Assembly: GCF_963678635.1 (NCBI RefSeq)
Contig: NC_087063.1
Coordinates: 5,120,580 to 5,184,579, forward strand
Source of the DNA: Symsagittifera roscoffensis
Taxonomy: Eukaryota > Xenacoelomorpha > Acoela > Convolutidae
Length of the DNA: 64,000 nucleotides
Direction: 5' to 3'
Every line of letters begins with the position of its first letter. Within the stretch, counting starts at the first letter, position 1. The translations under genes were made by a program, and so were the position numbers. The notes under the pieces were generated by a model. It made no database searches. It saw only the letters and a list, made by a program, of their open reading frames with translations, and had not been told where the DNA came from. Shown piece by piece: positions 54,291-64,000 of this stretch.

Positions 54291-55605
54291 CAGACGTGTT
54301 GGTATATCTTGAAACATTAAAAAGGGTTAGAGCTGGCTTCAGGCATCTATTTCAAAGATCGAATTACAAAAATTTACAAACAAATTACAAACAAACTGGC
54401 TTACCAGTTTGTTCTCTTGCATTTTTTCCAAAAAAAATTTCACTTTCGCACAATCGTTAAATTTGGTAGTTGTAGACTTATGCAGACATTTTTCCTAGTT
54501 TTGGGGTTGTTCATCCTGGTCTTAGCCCATCAGTTCCCTTGTTGTCACTTGACTGCATCAGTTTTTGCTTTGCTTCGAGTGTTGAAAACAAATATATAAT
54601 TAGAGTTATTCCCTTTATCTGCTAAAACTCTCTCAATAGATTGTAATTATTCAAGCGAAACGCAGGTACAGTCTTGACATCAAGCTTTTTGAGCAGAAAT
54701 TGCTTTTCAAATCTGCTGTCACACTCAGTTTTAAATAATCAGTAAATTCTTTTTCGAGAGGATTTTTTTAATAAAGATTTTTGAAAAACGCCTTATAGGG
54801 CAGCAATTCTGTGAACAAAAATTTTTTAAGGGTTTTCAAACTACTCATCAGGATAGAAGCTTGTTTTTTCGCTAACTTTAGAAGCTTTAAAAAAAATTCG
54901 GAGGTGTTGCTTCGCTGAAAAATTTGTACATTGTGTAGATGTCAAGAAATTGTGCATTTCCAAGGTTGAAAAGTACAAATTTGTATGGTTTTTTGATCTC
55001 TGATGTTTCCTAGTGTTTATCAGAAAACAAAAACTTAGGAATTCATCAAATTTATATCAAATTTGCCACTAATAAAAACAGGTTAACGTTTTCAAATCTC
55101 TCCAGATAATGTTTCAAGTCAATCATTCGACTTTTCTGACTTAATTATTGGGTTGACTTGTCTGCTTTTTCCGAGGCTTCAAGGCATTCGTCTTTCTACT
55201 CAAACTTGTTACTTTATTAATTTTTACTTCGTTCATTCTGAAGTTCAAAGCTCTTCTTCCAATCCCTTTCATTAAAGTTTTTTTTATTATTTTGCAATTT
55301 TGTTCCCCTTTCCAGCTTAGTTTTTCAAGTCAAAATTTAAAAAAATCATTAACAGGGTTCTGTGATTTTTGTTGTACAAAAAATGATTCCATCAAATGGT
55401 TTCATCGAATGGATTAATCGAAAACTTGTTCATCAAAATTGGGTTTACTGTCCATTTTGTAGTTGTCAAGAATTAACATTGCTCGGTTTTTGAAAAAGAT
55501 GTTTCCTTCAAAACTGGAAGACCGAATCCTTATAGATTTTCATAAAGGGTTTCGCCGAGCTTATACATGTTCTTTGGTAAACATGTCTTACTCAATTTCT
55601 GCATT
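54291..55605. other. AT-rich stretch, no supported gene
   Basis: Plus ORFs 53934-54254, 54248-54460 and 54417-54599 are shadows or chance. Nothing else recognised; the upstream part of the minus-strand PolB gene may be hidden here in too decayed a state to see. Confidence 0.35.
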
Positions 55606-56078
55606 CTAGGGAGTGTTTGTAGAAGTTGTCTTTTTTTGAGAAAACATTGCAGCTAGGCGCAGGACGCACTTGATGAAACTATCAATTTTGTTTGTATGAA
55701 TGATATTTTTGTTGAAACACACTAATTTGTCTGTTTTACCAGGTCTTCTGGTATTGTTTGGGCTTTTTCTCCTAAATCTTCTCCTGCTTGGATTTTGCAA
55801 TTGTACCTCAATGTTTCAGTGCACAATTTTCTACTAAAATTTTTAAGATCGTGACCAGACTTCAATGAAGAATCAGAAAATTTTCTAAAAGTATTCGTGC
55901 GAAATTGTGTTTGTTCATGCGCGGAAAAGTCAAGGAGAATATTTGTATGGCTCCTATTTTTTTTTAAATAAAAGGATTTCACCTGCCATTTTCGGAAAAA
56001 AGGCTGGGGTAAAAAAGATTCCAGACATCCATTGGAATGTTTCTGATTAAAGCAGCAAAAAATAAACTTTGACATCAC
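55606..56078 (-). pseudogene. Hypothetical minus-strand coding remnant
   Basis: Minus ORF 55722-56078 (118 codons) has protein-like composition: FRKFSDSSLKSGHDLKNFSR, then CKIQAGEDLGEKAQTIPEDL. It continues in another frame toward 55606. It lies upstream of, and on the same strand as, the minus-strand PolB remnant, so it may belong to the same element. No motif recognised. Confidence 0.28.
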
Positions 56079-57846
56079 TTCGAACTTTATGATTTATGAT
56101 TTGGCGTTCTTGACTCCTTTGCTCTTTAAGTTCAAACTTTTCTTCTTTATCTTAAATTGTTATCAATTCAAATTTCGTACACAGCAAATGCGTTTTATCA
56201 AAAATAGAATTGTTTCTTCTAAAAGTATCGAAAATCACCAATCTCAATATTTTGAAGAATAAACCTCAAGGCAACGAGAATTTTCCATCTCAAGGTCTAC
56301 CAGAAAAGGTTGGCAAGCAGTGTGTTCCTATTTCATTTTTTCACCAAATTTTCTTCCAACACAATCCTAATGAAATCCATCACTATATTTTTTATTTCTG
56401 CTCCGTGTTCTTTTGTTCGTTGTTGCTGAGAAGAATTATAGCTTCGAAGCTCCTTCTTGCAAGACGAACAACCCGTCGACTGCAAGGAACTTGAAAACGC
56501 AAGCTTCAAGAATACATGATAGTCTGTATTCTTTTCATTCGTCGTCAACAAATGACAGTTTGACTCTTAGGTTCTTTTCCGAGATTTCGAAATGTTTCCA
56601 CATTGAATAACTATGGGTACCAATTGCAACATAATCATTGAAATAATTTTCCTTGAGTCGTGAAGTAACAAAATTAATCATTTGAATACACTATCAATTG
56701 AGTGTTTTATGATTGGCAAACAAAATCATGATTTATGTAACAAAGTGTTTTGATACTAACCATGACATCATTGCCAACGCATATTTACGGTAAAAACGTT
56801 CCTAGTTCTATAGAGGTGACGTAATTGCTTACTCAAAAATTCTTTTATGGAGAATCGACTTTAAGTTATGCTGTATACGTTGAAAGCTACGCCTTTTCCA
56901 CGAACATAAGTAACCAAAAAGGGTTCAGCTGTTTTCAGACTTAATTTTCAATGAAATAAACTTACTGATTGGAAAGTTTCATTTAAAAAACTAATTATTC
57001 TGATTATACATGAGTCACTCTAAAAGAAAAAAATCTCCCACATGCTTTCTCATTGATGAAATAGACGTTGAAACTTACTTTTTTCTCAATTTCTTCGACA
57101 TATATACCATTCAAAACAAAGTTCTCGTACTGAGTAAATCTTTCTCTACGGAAATTTACTCAAACGAAGATTTTTTTTTAAATTTTGGGTATCAAAGGCT
57201 TAAGCTTGCCGTTGAATTTAAGGAACGAATTTTTTTTTTCTAGAAAAAGTGAAATAATCGAAAATCCGCATGATCAAATACTTTATTTAACTAATATTCT
57301 CAGCCTAAATCTGTCAAAACTCCCCAACTAACTTCTCAGTACTTCATAAAAACCTGAATGGTTAAAATTTACAGAGTTTCTTGATTATACGAATATGAAG
57401 TTCATTTTCTCCTCCAAATTTAACATCAAAACTAACACATTTGGCAATCTCCTCAAAATGTCGCAGTTTCTCATCGATATTAAACTATTTATTCAACAGA
57501 GCTGATGATACATTTTGCAAACAGTTATTTTTTCAAAAAAAGTTTCTTTTGTTTCTTAGATCGGCCATATTTCCTATTTCTAGAGCAAACAACTTGTGGT
57601 CATTTTTTTTCAAAATTTTCTGCTGTGTATATTTTCGTAATTTCGTGGATCGTTATTGATAATTAGAAACCGCAGAAAAAAACTCTTAAAATGGAATTTT
57701 ACTTTTGATTGGATACCGTTTTTTTGAACATTTTCCGTAAGAAAAAATAACATCTGATTAGATACGACTACCATCAGTTTCAGGAAATTCTTCTCTGACT
57801 GGTTTAACCCACGTATTAGGAGATAAGGTGCCTCTATTTTGCTTAA
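56079..57846. other. AT-rich stretch with isolated ORFs
   Basis: Minus ORF 56333-56551 and plus ORFs 56210-56494, 56413-56610, 57010-57243 and 57441-57659 have no second copy and no motif. ORF 57010-57243 (KRKKSPTCFLIDEIDVETYF) has the most protein-like start but ends in low complexity. No call is made. Confidence 0.3.
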
Positions 57847-59350
57847 AAACTCATTCGAGTCTCAACCTATTTACTGTTAACTACTTCCTTATCAGCTTTA
57901 AATCACTCAAATTTCTTGTTTTTTATCGACTTTTTTCTCCGTTCAAAATAGCAACCGTATGTGCTCGGTCCAAAGTTCTCTGAGTTTCTCTTGGATCAAA
58001 AAATATCCCTATTCAAGTGTGAAATTTTATTGAGCATCATGTGCATCAAGCACCCATCACCTATAACTAGCTGTGAATCATGGTTTGATTTGATGTTGGA
58101 GATTGCAGGCCACGTTGAGAAGGACCAACCTGAGGTTGCTGACTCCAGTTATAGGGCTCAAGCTGTGAACAATTTACTCTTTCCCTAGGAAGCAAAAACT
58201 TCTGGCGAGAATCCAATTACAATTGAAGAGATTGATGGGTTCTCTGAAGCAAAGACTTGAGGAAGCAAATCATTAAATGAACCACAAGCAATGGAACCAA
58301 GACGAGCTTTGCTTTCCATTGAGAACTTCCAAAGTTTTGGGAACTTTCGTTTTTGTCTTATGTTTCGTAACTTATTTTTTTTTCCAACTAGTGTTTTTAC
58401 TTTTCAGACAAAACAAACAGCAATCAAATCAAAATTTTTTTAAACATGGTCAATATAATTTTGCAAAAATCTCAAACAAATCCAATCGTTTCTGCAATTT
58501 GCAAACAACTGAACCATTTTTTTGACACCTGTTACACCCAAGTAACCTAATTGAAATTGTCTCTAATTCGTTAATAAAACTCATTTGAGTTTCAGCTGAC
58601 TTACTGTCAACTACATCCTCTCTCAGTTCTAACTTATGCAAACTTTTTTTTTCTTCTGGATTTTTCATAATTCTGGATTTTTCATAAGTCATTTGCTCGA
58701 AACCTTTTTCTCCGTTCAGAGTAGCAACCTTATGTACTCGGTCCAGTCTTCGTCTAAAAAGATAAGCATGAAGTGCGCGAACCAGTCTCTGGGCTTTTTC
58801 TGGCTCAAATTGATGTCCACTTTCAAGTAAGACACAAGGTTGAGGCCATGAGAAGTTTTTTTAACGAGCATCATACACATCAAGTACCCATCCCCGATAA
58901 CTAGCTGAGAGTCATAGAATATTTTGATGTTGGTGATTGCAGGCCACGTTGGGATGGAATATCGCGAGGTTTCTGACTCCAGTTACGTGGTTCAACCTCT
59001 GAACAATTTGTTTTTCCCTGGAAAAAAAAGGTTTTGGCGAGAATCCAATTTCATACAAAAAGTTTGATGGGTTCATAGAAGCATGGATTTCAGTGGGCAA
59101 ACCACCAAGACTAGTTTTGCTTTCCATTGAGAAATTGCAAAATTGGGAGAGCTTTGGCTGTTTTCTTATGTTTTGTCATTTTCTTTTTTCAGACTAGTTT
59201 TTTCTTCTAGGAAGTAAGAACAATCAAAACTACTTTATTTTATAAATAGTCAAAACAAATTTGCACAAAATCTCAGAAACCAAATCATTTCTACAGTTTG
59301 CAGAATAGCTCTTAGATTTTTTCGCACACATGTTAAATTACTCAAAGCAT
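57847..59350 (+). pseudogene. Tandemly duplicated unknown coding region
   Basis: Two units, about 57847-58560 and 58582-59350 (offset 735-785 bp). Both read, in one plus frame, an IAGHV segment, a DSSY segment, then NNL.FP (58080-58190 and 58925-59020). In the next frame both show a conserved ENPI...GF segment and a Ser/Phe-rich end. ORF 57961-58188 is the best-preserved piece (ITSCESWFDLMLEIAGHVEK). The retention of the same frame in both units, with silent-looking differences, suggests a real former gene. I do not recognise the family. Minus ORFs 58450-58692 and 58912-59127 are shadows. Confidence 0.4.
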
Positions 59351-61184
59351 TTTTAACCTCCTGTAAAAAATTCGAAACATTTTTTGCATCCACGTTAAAA
59401 ATTACTTGCAGTTGAAAAAACCTTTAAATTTTTGTTAGCATACATTGATAAATACGATTTCAAAAAAAAATATTTTCATTGGAGTGTTTTTTTCGTTTAA
59501 TTTAGCAAACTAAGGAAAGTGCAACAAGTTTGTCTTTACTTTTGATTAGTTTGTTTTAATGGATTTTTTTTGTTCTGCTTTTAATCATTAAGTAAAGTCA
59601 TCGCTCAAATTCAAAGACCACTCAAAAACATAGTTTTTAGTTAGGGAATAGTAATCAAAGTCTTCTTGTTATGCGAAATTTCGTGTTATGCTTTCTAATA
59701 TGGAGCATAAGCAATTTTCACGTGAATTTGCATCAAAACTTTCTGAAACACAATGTATTAGAATAGAGAAAAGCATTTTGATTCAACATTGACGAAAAAC
59801 TCTTAACAATACATTAACAGGTTTTTCAGATTAGACTTTTGCACATTTTTTTGCAATTACATCAGAAAAAAAACCTAGAATTTCGCATTTTCTCTCAAGA
59901 AACTACGAAAAGTTTTGCATCTTGCAGAAATATTTCTTAACAAGGTTGCACACTCATTTTAAAATTCAAAAAGATTCTTGTATCATGTAAAATGTTTAAA
60001 ACGAATTAAGCACACATGCTAAAAACGCATTACAGTTTTTCGATGAGATAAAAACAAATAACTTGTAAAATCTTTAATAACAATTTTAGCAAAACGTTGA
60101 AAAACTTTTTTATAACTTTTACAATTTGCATAAAAACTTGTCAAATTATTTTTCGCAATTTAATCAGAATCAGTTTGGCGCGTTGGACTTTTTCTCATTG
60201 AAGAAAAGTAATTTATGCTTGTATGATGATTAGAAGCAACAAAACAAACAATGAATTATGATTGAAATTACATTTCGCAAAGGAAATTACTGAAATAAGC
60301 TAAGCACTTCTGTAGTCGACATCAAACGTTTGATTCAATTGTTTCAGGATGTGTCAGTTTTTGCTTTTTGAATTGTTTTGTTGAACTACTTTAACATTAA
60401 AATCAACAGCATATTTTTTTTTCTTTTTTCTTCATCTAGTTTGTATGCTCAATGTTTTTTTCCGTAATGTTCTCAATTGTTTGATTGTTATCTCACAAAA
60501 AAATTTTGAAAAATTTCCCCACTTCAAATTTTAAATGATCATTTTTATAGGGTTTTCGTTGTTTTTTTTTCTGGTCAGCTATTGTTTTCAAGCAATTGTT
60601 TGTCCTTTTGTGAGAAGATCTGCTGGATTCATTACTCCGTTAAAATATCTCCTGCTTGTATCTTTGCTGCTTGTAGCTTCAATTGTTGAAAGCTCGAATG
60701 CTCGATTGCTTTTTTGATGCCAATCTCGAGCTTTTTTAAGCAAAAGACAAGATTTTTATGTCATCAACTGCTGATGAACGAAAATATGCAACAACGCAAA
60801 GTTCATCAAATGAAGCATCTGTAATTTTAAGCAGTTCAATAACTGTGGTATTGGAACTGAAATATTTTCTCCGGATTCTCCTTGTTTTCATCTGTACAAG
60901 TTGTTTTCTCCATGAATATCATTTCTCAACAAAATCGCCAAAATCCAGGGTTGTAATCGAGATAAAGAAATTTGGGCGAATTGAGAAATTTATTTTTATA
61001 AAGAAAAACTGATCTAATAAATTTCAAGTTATGAAGGTGTTAGTCGGCTTTTACATGTTTTTCCAAACACGTGAAATTTACATTTGGACAGGCACTTAGC
61101 AATTAACTGAAACTATTACTTTGTCTGAAAAAACTGTTTGGCAATCAATGTAGAATGAGCGGGCTTAATGGCAATAATGAAACG
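59351..61184. other. AT-rich stretch, no firm gene
   Basis: Long A/T runs and repeated TTTTGCA/AAAACTT phrases. Plus ORFs 60535-60717 (hydrophobic, PLKYLLLVSLLLVASIVES) and 60758-61012 (STADERKYATTQSSSNEASV) lie close together and are protein-like, but have no copy or motif for support. Confidence 0.3.
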
Positions 61185-61272
61185 ATTTTTCCAACATCTC
61201 CAAACATTTTTCCAACATTTCCAAACATTTTTCCAACCTTTCCAAACATTTTTCCAATGATTTTTCCAAACA
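61185..61272. repeat. 21-bp minisatellite
   Basis: Three near-identical units of CAAACATTTTTCCAACATTTC (61201-61221, 61222-61242, 61243-61263) with partial units on both sides. Because 21 is divisible by three, the minus ORFs here show a seven-residue repeat (WKNVWKC type); this is a by-product of the repeat, not evidence for a protein. Confidence 0.85.
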
Positions 61273-63439
61273 ACTCCAACAATTTTCATGTAAACGATAA
61301 CAGGTAGATAAGTGAAATAAGAGATTTTTATTTGGAATGAAAATGCCAACTGAACTTCTATATTCAATTAAATTCATTTTTTTTTATTTTCCGTAAATTT
61401 TACAATATGCTTTCGATAGATTTCAGATTGAAATGCACGCAATCTGTGCTATACTTTTTGTGTTCAATTTTCATGGTTCAAGAGTTTCAAGAATCTAACT
61501 ATAATTCTTCTGATAATCTTCTCCAAGTGAAATAGTCCGCAAAGATTTGTGGATCAATTGTCCGTACAAGATCGTTTTTTATTGGAATTGTGATGCTTGC
61601 TCCCTGAACCGATCAATTCTGGTCATACGCATTGGTTTACTTTTTCTTTGGAATCTCTTTCTTTGACCAACGCTGCATTGTAATCGATTTTTTTTACCAA
61701 TGCTGCCTTGGAATTTTTCGATAGCCTTTGTTCTCCATCAAAGCCTAAAAATTTAATCAACAAAAAAATCGTTGTTTATGTTCCGAAAGTGTCGATGTCA
61801 TCCACAACTGAGTTATGATGTCTTTGATTTAAAATGAGGCAGATTGTTAATTTGAAAACTCTCTCAATCAAATACTTTATTTCATAATATTATCTATTGC
61901 TCTTGGTGGAATTCGCTCTTAGCGCTTCCATTCACATTTAGTTCAGGATCTATTCAGTGGGTTCGTTCCCCACTTATGTGTCAACTCTTCATAATTGGTG
62001 AACATTGTTTGTTCCTCCTTTCAGAGTGTTAGTTGTTACAGCTTACGGGTCCAACTAATCACTAAAAAGGTACAGACATTGCTTATTCATCGTCATTTGA
62101 ATTAGATAATTGTGCAAAATTGTTGAGCTGAAAAATGCTAATTTCATGTTGTTGCAAACAGTAAGGTAATGGGATTCCATTTCTCATTGATTCTGATTGG
62201 TAGGTTCGAATTTTTGTTAGTTAATGTGATTGTACGTTTTGACTTGGTTTTGCAAAGTTTGGTCTAATAGGGAATTTTGTTTGTGTTTGCTGTGGTCTTG
62301 ATGAATTAGCATAAGGTTGTAAAATATCTGGTTGAAAACATCATCATGTTGATCCAAGTCACTCCATTGATATCATCGTCAGAGTTTTCTAGTTTTAATT
62401 ATTTTTGCGAGCCCGAGATTGTGCTGTAGCGAGTGTTCGTGTTATTGAATTACTTATAATGTTGTTTGTATAAGAATCGTAAATATGATTACGAAACTGT
62501 TTCCATTTGTATGTTTTGGTTTGTTAAATGGATGTTTTCTAAATACTGGTCTGTATGTTTGGTAGCCCTTGTGAGAATTTTTAGAAACAACAGTTGGTCA
62601 AAGGGTTGATTGTAATGTTGTTTGCGGAAGCGTTGTTTTGTTTTCATTGTGTGGTGTCGTAATTGTAGGATGTATAAGTGAAATTCTTTGTTGCACTGTT
62701 ATTGGTTTTGTTGGAACAATTTCTTTGATTACAAAATGTGATGGCGCTTTGCAGTTTCGTTTAGGGTGCCTTGTCTACTCATATATAATGAGTTGAGGCT
62801 GTTGTTACATGTTCTATCAAAAAACAAATGTGTTGTAATTTAAAGGTGTGGTATCAGGGCTTACTCTGAGGTAATTTTTTCTTTAAGTAAATAGTTTCAA
62901 TTAATGCACTGGAAATATCATTTGATGAATTAGAAGAAATCGTGTTACCATTCTGGTCCCATACGTAATCCGTTCCAACTGCTAAAGTTGTATCTTCGGA
63001 ATTTTCGGGTCGAAATTTTTTCGCGCTTGTGCAAGTAAATCTAATTTATGTTGGAAATAGTCATAATGAACCATGTTAAAATGCTTTTAGTGATGATATA
63101 TTGCTAATACCGGGTAAGTAGTGATATAGTATTTGTCTACGTATTCTTTTTTCTGGAAACTCTTGATGGTATAGGCTTTTTCCTTTTCGCAACAAATTTT
63201 ATGATCCAATTGAAGCAAAATTGGAATTGTCCCCTGACGGATTACTAGTTAGATCAATGACGGATGGAGTCACTGTCAAAAATTTTATCTTATTGAATCA
63301 TTTTTTGGCGCGGTACTACAGTTAAGGTATAACTTTCAATGTGTCTCAATGGTTGATTCCAGACATAGAAATTTATTGGGTTTCGACAACCAGTGTTTTA
63401 ACTCTGCGTTTGCCTTTTATTGATGACGTTGTTGTAGCT
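61273..63439. other. AT-rich stretch, no supported gene
   Basis: No ORF above background. A short piece at 62010-62085 is bordered by a splice-acceptor-like CCTCCTTTCAG and a donor-like AAAAAGGTACAG, so a small exon is possible but cannot be supported alone. Around 62800-63300 the sequence is TG-rich. Confidence 0.3.
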
Positions 63440-63660
63440 CTTGGAGAAAAGAATGGCCAGATGGTGGCATTGAAGGAACACGTCAAGGCGAGATACAGAG
63501 TGTCAGATCTGATATGAGCCCAGAAGAATGACAAGATGACGAGCAACCTCTCCAAATGGATCCGGGCAGGAGTCAAAGAGAAATGGGATCTGGAGGAGGA
63601 CAGTTAAAAGATCTTGAGCCAGTTCTGGACAGTTACAAGATCATGAGGAGAAGATAATAC
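63440..63660 (+). pseudogene. Retroelement-like fragment (possible Ty3/gypsy pol spacer)
   Basis: GC-richer block. The plus frame from 63461 reads MVALKEHVKARYRVSDLI, a stop, then AQKNDKMTSNLSKWIRAGVK and WDLEEDS. From memory this resembles the region before the integrase in Ty3/gypsy-type polyproteins; I could not check it. No reverse transcriptase, LTR or integrase accompanies it. The minus ORF 63373-63576 is a shadow. Confidence 0.35.
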
Positions 63661-63708
63661 AAACAGTAAGGTTTGTAATATAGTGTTTTTACTCATCTAG
63701 TTTTAAAT

Positions 63709-63744
63709 TATCTGAATACGTTGTTGTAGCTTCGTATTCAGATA
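63709..63744. terminator. 12-bp perfect hairpin followed by T run
   Basis: TATCTGAATACG (63709-63720) pairs with CGTATTCAGATA (63733-63744) over a 12-nt loop, followed directly by about ten T. It looks like a hairpin terminator, but in a eukaryotic context this may be a repeat-element end or chance. It follows the retroelement-like fragment. Confidence 0.5.
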
Positions 63745-64000
63745 TTTTTTTTTTTGGTTGTCAACTGGTTCATTTTTGTCCTGTATTATGTTTTTCTGAA
63801 GCTTTTATTATGAAGCTTTTCAATTTATGTATAATTATTGAGTCAGATTCCGAAACAGCGTGCTCTGTTCTGGAGAATTTAGTTTTTTATAATTTGTTTT
63901 CATATGGAAAATATAGCTTTCTTTTTTGTTCGCTTTTTTGATCTGAGTTAACGTACTTTTTAGTTTTGTGCTGAAACAACGAGGTCCTATCTAGAATCCT

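Noticed and set aside
61116-61377. Trp/Lys-rich repeated peptide on the minus strand
   Set aside because: Direct product of a 21-bp minisatellite whose period is a multiple of three; no other coding sign.
62010-62085. Small internal exon with acceptor- and donor-like borders
   Set aside because: Splice-like strings are frequent in T-rich DNA; no neighbouring exon or protein similarity supports it.

Overview
The window is AT-rich, gene-poor and full of broken reading frames, microsatellite-like A/T runs, direct and inverted duplications and nested insertions. There are no ribosome-binding sites, operons or intact bacterial-type genes. It looks like a repeat-rich region of an invertebrate animal genome. 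A cnidarian would fit the style of the viral-like genes, but that is inference from memory of the families and not something the sequence proves.

The main theme is a large self-synthesising DNA element of the Polinton/Maverick (adintovirus-like) type, present as several decayed, rearranged copies. Joining the copies by homology only (no gene is restored here) gives this order: terminal-repeat-like GC-rich motif, gene X, genes Y1/Y2, FtsK/HerA-type packaging ATPase, gene W, basic gene V, DDE integrase, pX-like small basic virion protein, capsid-like protein, adenain-like cysteine protease, an antisense gene Z of unknown function, and protein-primed type DNA polymerase B, then the terminal motif inverted.

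Layout. 1-4467 is copy 1a (Y1 to integrase). 4530-4934 is a hAT-like MITE and 5150-6065 a foldback repeat. 6770-12537 is copy 1b, starting at a terminal motif; its 8065-12537 part is a near-identical direct repeat of copy 1a. 12741-16345 and 19246-22987 are two direct copies of an LTR-type insertion plus capsid-like gene. Between them lies a palindromic zone (16470-18627) with protease and gene Z on both strands, followed by the pX-like ORF. 22988-31030 is an inverted copy (C) on the minus strand, which lacks the LTR insertion and carries the best-preserved integrase. 31795-33828 is a NERD nuclease/SF1-helicase-like pseudogene on the minus strand; its 3' end heads a tandem array of about 1.12-kb units up to 38268. 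39030-47070 is element D: capsid tail, protease, gene Z in tandem copies, DNA polymerase B and the terminal motif. 47-64 kb is mostly non-coding. It holds a second, different PolB-like pseudogene on the minus strand with its C-terminal part tandemly repeated (51200-54290), a duplicated unknown coding region (57847-59350), a 21-bp minisatellite, and a short retroelement-like fragment near the right edge.

Almost everything is broken by stops and frameshifts, so no functional virus-like unit is present. The value of the window lies in its layered history (shared deletions, one LTR insertion present in two copies with an empty site in a third, recent tandem amplifications) and in a conserved unknown gene (Z).
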